Part shown: positions 11,425 through 22,879 of the stretch, piece by piece
Numbering within the stretch: position 1 is the stretch's first letter
Layout: each line of letters begins with the position of its first letter
NCBI GenBank assembly: GCA_948567375.1
Contig: OX419760.1
Coordinates: forward strand, 63,670,911-63,734,910
From: Lunularia cruciata
Lineage: Eukaryota; Streptophyta; Marchantiopsida; Lunulariales; Lunulariaceae
Direction: 5' to 3'
DNA: 64,000 nucleotides
The notes under the pieces: generated by a model
What the model was told of the DNA's origin: nothing
The model's input: only the letters and a program-made list of their open reading frames with translations
Database searches by the model: none
Translations under genes and position numbers: made by a program

Positions 11425-12719
11425 CTAAATGCCACCTACGGATATCCTAGTAACTTGAAGGTCATCCACATGAAGAACATCCTCTGCAAGGGCAACATCT
11501 AAGAAGAGTGCAACAAAATCCTCAGATCCTATTGGCACTCCATGAACATGTAGTCTATCTATACATGTGATACACTCCTTTGGAAGCTCAAGGTGTGGAA
11601 GGATACCTAAGAGGAACCAAGCCTTGCACTTTGACACCTTGATTCCCAAGCCTACTAGATGTAGCTTGGTAGTCAAGTGGTCAAAGGCCTGCCGAATCTG
11701 ATCTATAGGACCCATGATGTGTGTATCATCTACCAAGGAGAGAAATACACAACCTGGCATGGCCAAAGTAGTAGATAAGAGAGCTCTAAAGTGAGCCATG
11801 GCCAATAAGGGTCCCCCTAAAAGATCTCCTTGACCTATATCAATAGTTGACTCCAAGACGGTGACTCCTTCTTGTGAACAACCATGTTTTTAGTAAAGGG
11901 AAGCAAGAGAGCCATTAAAAGACTGCACAAAATGAATAAGACTCACCAAGGATACACCAGCTTTGCTAAGCTCTCTAAAGATGGAAGCTCATAAGGTGCT
12001 ATTGAAAGCATTCCCAACATCCACCTATAGGATGACCCACTCCATATGGATATCTAATAGTGCCCTAATCCCCAGATATATAGCCACATATCCTTTAGGT
12101 GTAGTTACTCCAAACTGATGTGGACTAAGGTGTTTTTGGAAGAGAGAATGATGTTGAAGGACAATGGTCCGGCTGACCAAATGCAAAAACATCTCTCCAA
12201 TAGCAATCGGTCTAATGGCCCCCTTGTCCTTCTCCATCATGAGAAGTTGACACACACCTAATACTTGACTAACAAACATAAGAATGTCTCCTCTCACTAC
12301 TATTGCAACCACTTGAAAGAACTTGGTAAAACCACTAAAAGGATTATCTACTTGAAAGTAATCTCCAAGATGCTCATATACCATCCTTGAAAACCCTCTT
12401 GAGGAAAGGCGAGGGCAGGGCACAATGCTTGTGCTAAAAGCAACCTATCAAGACATAAAGGCTGCTCAAGTTGATCATCTAAGATCTCTAGTAGTAATCC
12501 CTCTCCTGCCGTAGGATGTAGTAAGCATAGGGGAAAGATAGTCTCCTCAATAGAACTAGTGATAGCAAAAGGGTGTAGCACTCATGATGCTCTACTAAAC
12601 TATCCCACCTAACCCAATGTCCTACACCATCGTAATCAAGTGGACTCTGTGATATCCTATGGCAAAACTTGTCTCCTAAACATGCTGCCCTAACATACTC
12701 CTCATGTAGGGCCACCCAA
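11425..12719 (-). pseudogene. RT repeat copy A: reverse transcriptase fragments
   Basis: The minus strand encodes an RT in broken frames. RPIAIGEMF lies at about 12187-12213, HQFGV nearby, QGDLLGGPL at 11808-11832, and the catalytic pair sits in LVDDTHIMGP with the two Asp codons at 11725-11730. The (A/V)DDT context and the QGDxLGG motif resemble non-LTR or related RTs rather than the YxDD of Gypsy. Upstream minus-strand frames (12025-12730) match copy B and look like part of the same protein. Several stops and frameshifts make it inactive. The family was not identified. Confidence 0.7.
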
Positions 12720-13830
12720 TGTAATACCAAGAGCTAGCCATATGATCTAGATGTAAAATTTGGTTTGGTAACATCTAGAATGATTTTATAAATGATGGTC
12801 AAAATAGATCAAATAGAAGTATCACCAAAAAGGTACTTCTACTAACAGGGTAGAAAACCAAAATAGATTTGAAAACCTTAGAACCAATAGCTAGACATAT
12901 GATTTGAAGGTGAGAATTGGGTTGGTAACAACTGGAAGGATGTTACAGGATGGACTGAATAGATCAGAAAGAGGTATCACCAAAAGGGGCCTTCTACTAA
13001 TAGAGTTGGAACCAAAATATGCCTGAAATCTTTGAAGGCAATTCGGAGGCCTAAACGGAAGAATTAGGCCTCAAAAATGGACGTTGCGTCTTAAAAGGAG
13101 GGAAGTTTGTAATACCAAGAGCTAGCCATATGATCTAGATATGAAATTTGGTTTGGTAACATTTGGAATGATGTTATACATGATAGGACAAAATAGATCA
13201 AATAGAAGTATCACCAAAAGGGTACTTCTACTAATAGGGCAAAAAACCAAAATAGATTTGAAACCTTAGAACCAATAGCTAGACATATGATTTGAAGGTG
13301 AGAATTGGGTTGGTAACATCTGGAAGGATGTTACATAGGATGGACTGAATAGATCAGAAAGAGGTATCACCAAAAGGGGACTTCTACTAATAGAGTTGGA
13401 ACCGAAATGTGCCTGAAATCTTTGAAGGCAATTTCGGAGGCCTAAACGAAAGAATTAGGCCTCAAAAATGTGCCTTCCCTCCCCTTGCTTTCTCTTGTTG
13501 AGAACTTTCCAACGGTACCTCACCCACGTGATTTTGAGATTCCTACAGGAAGATTCCCTAAAAGATTCCCTCCGGTCAAAGCTTGTTTGACCAACCAGAT
13601 AGGACTAGGACCAACATGTCACCCATCCAAGTAAGTAATCCAAGGGTGGATCTTGCTGACATGTCACCTATCTATGTACCTAATCCTATGGTGGAGCTTC
13701 ATTGGAAGAGATCCGCTTTGCCTATATAATAAAGAGAAGGTGCTCCTTTGGGGCATCAGAGTTTGAGTGTGAAAGTGTGTGTTTCTCATGGTGTGTTTCT
13801 CTTCAGGTCTCCTATCCTCGGAGTCTTACA
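12720..13830 (+). mobile_element. Solo LTR (LTR2 family) with 5-bp TSD CCCAA and internal 5' duplication
   Basis: It starts TGTAATACCAAGAGC and ends TCTTACA, so the termini are TG...CA. Direct repeats CCCAA flank it (12715-12719 and 13831-13835), and the flanks are the two halves of RT repeat copy A. A full-length LTR unit is 13108-13830. Before it lies a 388-bp partial copy (12720-13107) of the LTR 5' half, starting with the same TGTAATACC. A promoter-like CCTATATAATAAAG lies near 13724. No internal retrotransposon genes remain, as expected after LTR-LTR recombination. Confidence 0.88.
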
Positions 13831-14925
13831 CCCAATCTCCCACTCAGAATCAAAGAAATCTAGCAACCACCTCTTTATGCCCTGCACGTCCTCCTCTAGC
13901 ATAACAAAGACACCATCAAGGGAGTAGGAGGAATAGGAACCATGTTAACTCATCTAAGGATCACATGTCAAACAATCAAGTGGTAAGCAAAAAGCATGTC
14001 TAGTCTCATTATGGAGTGTACATGGTAGCCTATGGAATAGACGTGGACATGGAAAACTAGTTTCAAATAACCCCAAATGCAACCCGCTTGAGAAGCTAAC
14101 CATTCTCGAGACTTGATTGATATCCCTAGAACAGTTAACAAAGGGATAGAGGAAGCATACATAATCCCAAGAATCATTGCTATCGATGTGGTCGCTCGCC
14201 TCACGTGAGCATCCAAAGGGGTCCAATCATAGTTTTTGTGCATCCTTCCCACATGGGTCTTTACCCCTTGCAAGGTAAAACATCAATGACATAACGGGCA
14301 TGGTATATCCCGAGCCACTCTAGGTGGTCCCACATGGAGAGGTGTAGCCATAGCTAACACAAGAATAACAATAGTGATACATGATGCTCCTCTTCATATG
14401 TCTACATACTTGCAAAACCACAATCTCTCACATCCCAATTTGCATAAGAAAATACAATATCTCTTAACTCTAAAAATTATAAATTCTCATAACTTTCAAT
14501 TTTCATCATCAAGAATTTTCAAAGTAAATTCTTGTGGAACTCAATAATGAAAATCAAGAAATTAAAAATGAAAATTCTAGACCCATCACTTTCAATATGT
14601 AATGATCACTCTAAACTTTAAAACCCCTAAAAATCCTTGCTCTATAATTTTTTGCTCATTTCTCCATAGTCTTCAAGCTATATACCCATGGAACCACAAT
14701 TTAAAAATGAACCAAATCAACTATTGACTCAAGTGCTATATGCTAGAGAGCACTCCAAAAATGTCTATCTTTCCTCTCACATCTTTCCCTCCCCTCTCTC
14801 ATCTCCGCACTCTTCCAAACTCCTCAACTCCCAACCATAGTTGAATCAAATCAAGACCAATTCCTGGACCTAATGCTAATTTGCTCTAACTAGTTCAAAA
14901 AGAGAGAATCCGACCGCGGAGAAAA

Positions 14926-15165
14926 AATGAAGGATGGGAAGAGCACATCAAGCCGTACAAGGGAGAGACAAAAAACCTCAATAGAGTCCATATGAAAAAT
15001 CTGCCCCACCGCACCTAAGATATCTGAGTTATGCAAGTAATACAATGTACACACAAGACAGGAACGTATGAAGAAACATCACCTAATGTGATTGCTCTCC
15101 TATGGATAGTACCAGCAACTGCCGTCTAGATAGCAATGGACACACATTCAAAAACGACAAAGCAC
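14926..15165 (-). repeat. RT-repeat 3'-end fragment abutting the 5' end of copy A
   Basis: About 240 bp align with the 3' end of copy A (10009-10260): the GGATGGGAAGA...ATCAAGCCGTACAAGG block, the CACCTAAGATATC segment and TGATTGCTCTCCTATGGAT. It lies directly upstream of copy A in the same orientation, giving the element a terminal direct repeat or a tandem 5'-truncated neighbour. Confidence 0.7.
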
Positions 15166-15619
15166 TTTTTACCAAGTTGTTCTAAAGTTAAATTCACCTC
15201 CGTAGTTAGAGAATATTAAAAATGACTCGAATGTACAGTAGTGGAGATATCCTCCAAAAAAGCGACAAAATCCCGCTTCAGATTGACCCGGGAGATCCAA
15301 TCCGGATCGGAAGGAGTAAACTATGAACAACCAATCTCTTTCCATACCTCAAAGATATCTTCCCGGTTAGTCAAAATAACTCGGGACCCCGAGCTGGCGG
15401 AACTTGTATAAGTAACCCGGCGGTAAGGAAGATGACACGTGTCTATGTCGAGATTATATACAACCACAAATTACGATGTGCCATTTGTCCGGTTTAAGAT
15501 TATATAGAACAAGAAGGATGAGAGGATCTCATGAAACCGCACAAAGATGTAACATCTAAAAGGTACAGTGCTTAAGCTTTAGTAACATCAAAAACAAGAA
15601 GTTGCTTTATTGTACCAGG

Positions 15620-15770
15620 TGTAGTAAGGCAAATTTCTCATATCGATATTAACAAAATTTAGCTCTATTTTATGTTTAACATGGGGCTTAGCCCCATGTT
15701 ACCTTTTTTTCTCTCCCTTGTCCTGTTTGATGGGGTCTTCTATCCTTCATTTTTTCTCCGCAGTCGCTTT
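15620..15770 (+). repeat. RT-repeat 3'-end fragment with expanded palindrome
   Basis: The last ~150 bp of the RT repeat in plus orientation (TTTCTCATATCGATATTAAC ... TTGATGGGGTCTTCTATCC). It contains a 12-bp-arm palindrome with one central base at 15677-15701 (TAACATGGGGCT). Other copies have only a partial match there. Confidence 0.65.
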
Positions 15771-18700
15771 TTTTTTCTATTTTTATGTCTTTTGTCTTTT
15801 CCTTGTACGGGCTGGATGGGGTCGCCTTTTTCTCTTTATTGTATCTAGAATATCAAAGTTACATAAAATCCCACCGTCTATTACCACTAGACATCTGAAG
15901 AGTATTACCACGAAACTCTACTCTACGTCCATAGTGTAAACTTCTATCTCTTTAGCGCGATCTTGGTTAACTGAAATCCACTTTTGGACACACGAAAGTG
16001 CAGAAGTGGCTCGTGCTGAGAAAACTAGCCGGTGATCAGCAGATTTTCATCATTACAAGACAACAAAAACTAAACACGAAAAGATGCTGTAAAAAGTAAA
16101 ATGCTTCATGTCTAATCATGAATATCAGTAGACAGGAAGCGACCTCCACCACGCAAAGTACCTTGAGCATCAATAATCTAGATCCGTTAAAATAATTGCA
16201 TTGAATTAGAAATATCAAGTATCCAATTCAAGAACGAAGCTGGAGTTACTTTTGCAAGAAACCTTCGCAGAGACTGCCACCATTATGTATTAGACATCTT
16301 AACTTTGAGTATTATTGGATATCTGGAGCAAATTGTGCGGTGTTCCATATTTCAAGCAGTTATATATTTCAATTAGCATTCTGGGGAAATGTACTGTGTC
16401 CCTATGTGTTTTCGTTGCATCAAAGAAAATTGAACGTGAAGATTATATGCATGAGTCTTTTCGGTCAAACTCAATCAAAGAAGTATATCTTCAATATTCC
16501 GATTCAGCTATTGTAAAAAGTTTGAAATTTTAAAATGAGAAGAGAAAAGTGAGAATACTATAATTGTGATAGGAAAAAGTGAACTCATAGATGAATTTGA
16601 CAAAAATTAACCCCCTTGAAGCAAATTTAATCAGGTGGGACCATTTGCAATTCCTATTGTATCATTATTACAATGGTAAAGTTAAAACCCTCAAAATCAA
16701 CTACCTGAAGTCTTGGTAACTTGGTCTTAAATTGGACGAGTTGACACCAATTTCTTTGAGTTGAAAAGCAACGTTCTCCTCATCATCCCATTGGAATTTA
16801 GTATCTTTGCCTAATATTTGTGTGAGTATTGTTTAGATATATATGATAATGCATGTGAGCTTTTGATAAAAAGCTTACCAACACATTGAATTTCATTGAC
16901 ATTATTAGTATCCTTAGAGGAGGTAGACAATCCATGAACCTTTCATCTTTATGAACTTGCATTTTGATTTTTTATAAAAGAATTATTTATATTTGAATCC
17001 CAGCACTTGGCTAATATGAGCCCAATAATTTTTTTTTGTCTTGCTATAATTAAATATATCTTTTAAACCTATTATTTTTTAGCAATCTATAAGTACCCAA
17101 TACATTTGATCCATGAACATTGAAGAGGTTTCAGTGAACCTAAGGAAAGACCAAAAATTCAATATGTCCATACCTTATGAAAGATGCTATCTTGGATATA
17201 TCCCATGGTAAAATTGGTATGTACTACAAAGATCTAACTTGGTGAAGAATTGTCGACATACAATCAATCCAAACCAATCATCTATTTGAGATAAAGTATA
17301 AGCATTCTTCGATATATTTTCTCAATCCATGGTAGTGAATGCAAAATTGAAGGTTATTACCTTTCTTTAGAATAGTAGTATATGTATCATTTAAGATGAA
17401 TTGTCATGTTGGCTAGAATCCTTTCTATGCGCTCTAGCAAGGTCTTTTAAATTCTTCAAAATCCATTATATATAAGCAATAAATAAGTCTACTAATATGT
17501 GTAAAATAAGGAAATATTTTTATATATTAAAAATTTTCAATTGTATGGCAAATTTTAATATAAGTAATCTAGAAATACATAAAAAAATTATATAATATCA
17601 TTCCACCTTTGGACTTGATGCTTTAAACTCTATTCAACCAACTCTTCCTATCTTCCTATCCATTCAATACAATATTAGTATTTTGCTTTATATTTACTCA
17701 AAATTAGCTACATGCATATACTTAAATTATTAATAAATTTTTTGATAAATGACATATTTCCTAAAAGTGCAAAGCATTCCACTTTTAGGACTTTTCCTTA
17801 TGTAGTAACTTAAGTTTATTTTTTTGTCCAATTACCTTGAGCACAATGAAACTCAAGCTAAGGTAGCTTTGGAATGATATCATTCTATAAAGTACAGATC
17901 CTTTTCTGCATTTAACCTAGATATATGTATATATGTAGACTTAATTTCATTGGTTTAACAAAGTGCAAATTGCCTTTGTAAATTGCATTGATATAAAATT
18001 TTGTATGTTATCATAACCAAGGAAAATCTTACAAAGATATTTTAGATCATACTATGAAGTATGATCTATGAGTAAGTATGAATAATGAAGATACAGTATA
18101 ATTATATACATTGAACTCTAAATTCTGCTAGAACTTATGCCATTCCCAATCTTGGTTGGTCTTATTAGGTATTGTTGTTTTTTTGATCAAATTGCATCTC
18201 TACAAATCTTGCTTATGAAATTAGTTGGATTTATCTTATTTGATTTAGGAAATATGATGCAATGTCAAGTTGTTGATTATTCAAGCATCTTCCATTTTGA
18301 CATAGTGATAACTAGTGTGTATGAGATAACATCAATTCCTTTTATGTTTTGTGTGCTTAGAGGACTTGTAAATGTTATGGATGTATAAGTGTTGAATACA
18401 CAAGAGAGTCAAATTTCTTGACCATTTTTATTGCTATTTCTATTTGCTCAATTTCACTCATTACTATCTTGTTTTGTGTACAAGGTTTTAAATTGTAGCT
18501 AAATCAATCTAATGCTTTCTTTCAAGAATCCCTATAATCTGCAGGAGTGTAATTGAAAATTGGATTTTATAGCTCTTCACCAAACCAATCCTCAACTCTA
18601 TAAAAAAAACATTTGTGCTTTTCTTGCTATGTTGATGACTACAATGGAGCTCTAAGTTTTCTCTCAAACGTTTGTTAAAGATAATTGCAATCAAAAAATT

Positions 18701-21423
18701 ATATTATACTTGTTCTATTGATACTTCTACCACAATTTTGCACTAATTTCTAATTAGCTTATAATAAAAAGGAATTTACAATAAATATCTTTTATAATTG
18801 AAGTATAGAGTATTTGCTCATAATAAAATAAAAATTTCTCTATTCTACTTATAAATAACTTCCTAGTGAATAGTTTAGCCTTGAGGAATAAATGAATTCT
18901 TCTTTTCCTTAAAATGCTACTCCTTCTACTTATTATGGTTGAGCATATGTACTTCATGTTCAAGTGAGATGCTCAATATTATTTATTAGATAATTATAAT
19001 ATTATTAATTATATAATTTAAACTAAAAATAAAAATAATTCCGATATAAATTTTTTATTAATACCTATCCATATGTAAAGACAATAAGCAGTAAAGGTTC
19101 TTATGACATGGAAAGAATATCCAAGAAAGTAAAAAGTTGAACACCATAATTTGAACAAAAATTGAACACCATAATTTGATGAACACAGTACTTAGATGTG
19201 ACATGGATACATAACTCACACAACATGTACTATGGTTGTTCATCAAGACCAAAGATTCCAATTGATACCAAAGTACAAGATATAAAAAAATCCAAGTACT
19301 AAGGATAGAAGAGAAGAGATGAAACTAGAAAGGAATGGAATGTACTATTTATTTTAAAGATAGCATGAGGCTCTGTTATTTATACTTCAATTTGGTACAA
19401 GCATACTTCTTTGCAAAGTTAGCTATTATTAGTTTGTTAAATCAACTTTCTACACAATACTTAATCTTTTATGAAGTTTCTTAGCACCTTATAGCCTAAG
19501 AAGGTTCTTGAGTACTTTATTTGACCACACATCCCAATAAGGCTTCCTAGATACCTTCTAAATAATCCCTTATAAACTTCCTAGCTACTTTTTGGAGTAT
19601 CTTCTAGAAAATTTTAGTGATTATATTGCAAAATTCAACTAAATTACTATGGTAAATGATTATTTTAGTGGCTCCCGTATTAACATTTGCTGATTGTGAT
19701 ATTTCTTTACCCAAATCTAAGGTGAGCTACCATCTTCTCAACAAATCATATTCTTCTTCACAAATTATCTATATAGAGGTGATAAGCCAAAAGGTTCAAG
19801 AATGATATATATTTGTCTTAGATAGTACTCTCAACACTTTATTTGCTTCCTCTCAAATGATCTATGTAGAGGTGATAGAACAAAGGTTAAGAGAATGATG
19901 AGATGTATCTAAGTCAAGGAAAAAGATTATTGATGCATTAAAAAAATTCCCCGATTATTTAATGACCAAATGGACCTAAAGAATGATAATAACTGGACAT
20001 AATTAACTTGGAATTTACAATTGTTGGTAATTAGAGTAACTTTTATAACCTTTCCTTATTTAGTATTTTTACTATTTTTTCTTGTATAAATATCTAGGAT
20101 GGCTAATCAACAACAAATGGTCAACTGTTTGTAGATAATGGTAGCTTCTCATTTTCTCCAAATGTTTTTCCTTGATTGTTGATAAATTGTGCAATACATA
20201 AATTTTCATGTATTGCACAATTGGTGTCCTTGTATCTAGCACTCTCCATTGCATCTTTGATAAATTCTCAATTCACGTTCTTTCTCTATTCATACTCATT
20301 TACTCTCTTCATACTTATCGTACTCCTCATGAGTTAGAATTTCTACTCACTAAATCAAAAGCAATTTTTAAGGTACCAATAGGATAATGGAATATCCAAC
20401 CATGAATCATCCACTTGTATACATTTCTCATTAATGTGGATTCAATAAATAAATATTTCCTTTGTATGTCAAATTATTAAAAAATCTACACTAGAGGAAA
20501 AAGACCCAAAGATGATTATGTCATGTGAAGAACTAAATTCAATGTATATTAAAAACACCTTGGAGTTGGGGAGAGTAGTAGTGATGCCTTTTTCAATACT
20601 CAACTAAATGAAACTCTTCTCTTGTGTTTTTTATTTGTAGAAATTAATATGAGATCTATCTTAAGACCTCATAAAATACACCAAAAAGCTTATCAATAGC
20701 TCAAAATCTTTGATAAGATTTTTCTTTCTCATGGCATTGAGTAGACTATTACTTCTTGATAAAAGTACATAAATCAATCTATGTAAGTCTATTGAGATTT
20801 CATATATGACATATATGTATTGTATTATGGATAATCTACCCACATGAAAAGTGTTTAAATTATGAAGAAGAGTGATATGCACGTACATAGAGAATCATTT
20901 TGACATTTTGTTGAAGTTCTAATAATTTTCTTGCATCAACAATCAGAATTTTTTTGCATGAAGGCTCCAATGAGATCAACTAATTGCAAAATATTTGGGC
21001 ATTTTGAACATTAAATTCCATTTCATATCTTTTATCATGTAGATCTCTTAAATTGAGGCTGCACATCATATTTTGCTCTTAAAGAAAGTTCATGACCTAC
21101 TTCCTTGTGGTTCAATTCCCTCACTCAAAGTTGAAAACAAAATAGGAATAAATGGATCTTATGAGTTATCTTTTGATAAAAATATTGATATGAATTGATT
21201 CTTCATATTATAATTATGCCATTTAAAAAATGACCAGAAACATATCTCAATGAGATCCATAATTGATGATGAAAGAAAATGAGAACAAAAGGGGGATGCA
21301 TGTGACAAAGAAAGAAGAGAATAGAGCCTCTCGGTGGTTGTAGGGTTAGAGAGAGAAACTTGATGGTTGTAAGGTTAGAGAGATAAAGGTGACTTTATAA
21401 CTAGATAGAAGTTATGAAGATTT
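15771..21423. other. AT-rich intergenic stretch, no gene recognised
   Basis: No conserved domain or splice-consistent coding region was seen. Short open frames (for example 18137-18388) look like chance in AT-rich DNA. A 15-bp-arm hairpin at 20185-20222 is listed separately. Confidence 0.65.
20185..20222. repeat. Perfect inverted repeat, 15-bp arms, 8-nt loop
   Basis: AATTGTGCAATACAT at 20185-20199 is followed after 8 nt by its exact reverse complement at 20208-20222. It is isolated in intergenic DNA and could be a terminator-like hairpin, a MITE relic or a small-RNA precursor. Confidence 0.85.
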
Positions 21424-21472
21424 TTTCATCTTCTTTGTCTTTTCCTTGTTTGGCTTGATAGGTCTTCCCATC

Positions 21473-22211
21473 TGTAATACCAAGGGTTAGCCATATGATG
21501 TAGATGTGAAATTCGGTTTGGTAACTTCTAGAATGGGTGTTATACATGATGGTCAAAATAGATCAGATAGAAGTATCACCAAAAGAGTACTTCTACTAAT
21601 AGGGCAGAAACCAAAATAAACTTGAGAACTTTAGAACCAATAGCTAGACATATGATTTAAAGGTGAGAATTGGTTTGGTAACATCTGGAAGGATGTTACA
21701 CATGATGGACTAAACAGATTAGAAAGAGGTATCACCAAAAGGGGACTTCTACTAATAGAGTAGGAACCAAAATATGCCTGAAATCTTTGAAGGCAATTTC
21801 GGAGGCCTAAACGGATGAATTAGGCCTCGAAAATATGCAGATGCACCCCTAACAAAGGAAAGGTTGGCCTTCCCTCCACCCAACTTTGTCTCGTCGAGAG
21901 CTTTCCAATGGTACCTTACTCACGTGATTCTGAGATTCCTACAGGAAGATTCCCTAAAAGATTCCCTCCGGTCAAAGCTTGTTTGACCAACCAGATAGGA
22001 CCTAGACCAGACAGGTCACCCATCCAAGTAAGTAATCCAAGGGTGGAGCTTGCTGACATGTCACCTATCTGTGTCCCTAATCCTATGGTGGAGCTTCCTT
22101 GGAGGAGATCCTCTTTGTCTATATAATAAAGAGAAGGTGCTCCCTTGGGGCATCGAATGTTTGAGTGTGCAATCTGTGTTTTCTCTCTTCTCTTGTCCTC
22201 AAAGTATTACA
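21473..22211 (+). mobile_element. Solo LTR (LTR2 family) with 5-bp TSD CCATC
   Basis: A 739-bp LTR, TGTAATACC...AGTATTACA, is flanked by perfect direct repeats CCATC (21468-21472 and 22212-22216). It interrupts the conserved TCTTCCCATCCTTC end block of the RT repeat. Internally it has two related units of about 180 bp, each with GGTTTGGTAAC, a GTATCACCAAAAG box and ACTTCTACTAATAG. A TATATAATAAAG box lies near 22120. Confidence 0.9.
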
Positions 22212-22738
22212 CCATCCTTCTTGTTTTCACATGCGGTCACTTCTTCTTACTTGTTGTCTATTGAACTTTGGGAGAGGAAGAGAGAGGCAATGAGTTGGAG
22301 AGAAAGTGAGAAATGAGAAAAATAATATTATCAAATTTTTGGAGAGCTTACCTATATACATCACATTAGTTAATAGTCAAACCTGTTCATTTTTCGATTT
22401 TTGTTCTACTGGTACTTGGATTGAAGGCTATGGAGAATCAAGTAGAAAGCTATTATGACTTTTAGATTTTTTAAGTTTTAGAGTGATTACTTCATATTGA
22501 GAGTGGTAGGTTGGGAATCTTCAATCCTAATCTCTTGGTATTCATGCTTGAGTTCTATAAGAACTTAGTTTGAACTTAGTTTGAGATGGGAATTGAAAGT
22601 TATGAGAATTTATAGTTTTTAGGATTTGGAGAGATAGCATTTACATTTATGAATTGGGATGTGAGGGGTTGTGGTTTTGTAGGTATGGGGAGATATAGAG
22701 AGGAGCATCATGTGTTATGATCATTATTCTTGTGCTAG

Positions 22739-22775
22739 CCATGGCTACACTTCCCCATGGGAAGTGTAGCCATGG
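22739..22775. repeat. Perfect hairpin, 16-bp arms, 5-nt loop, inside RT repeat B
   Basis: CCATGGCTACACTTCC (22739-22754) and its exact reverse complement (22760-22775) flank CCATG. Copy A has only the first arm in diverged form, so the second arm looks like a local inverted duplication in copy B. Confidence 0.9.
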
Positions 22776-22879
22776 GGGGTCATCAAGAGCAACTTAAGGT
22801 ACACCATGCTAGTGTGTGATTGACACTTTACATCGCAAGGAGTAAGGACACATGTCTATGTTGAGGGAAGAATGCACAA

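Larger units (their letters stand above)
10009..14925 (-). mobile_element. RT-bearing repeat copy A, interrupted by a solo LTR
   Basis: Minus-strand repeat whose pieces line up with the plus-strand repeat at 22217-25960 along nearly its full length. Its 3' end is at 10009 (a GATGGGAAGACCCC block). Its 5' part extends to about 14925, with an AT-rich leader at 14350-14900. A solo LTR2 at 12720-13830 splits it. Removing the LTR and one CCCAA copy rejoins the flanks to match copy B. It encodes an RT domain (11425-12719) with no endonuclease I could recognise. No LTRs of its own are evident, but a fragment of its own 3' end abuts its 5' end (14926-15165). The class is unassigned: non-LTR-like, judging by the DD box context. 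Confidence 0.82.

Noticed and set aside
18137-18388. 83-codon hydrophobic ORF in AT-rich DNA
   Set aside because: No domain, no start or splice context, and similar frames occur throughout the AT-rich regions by chance.
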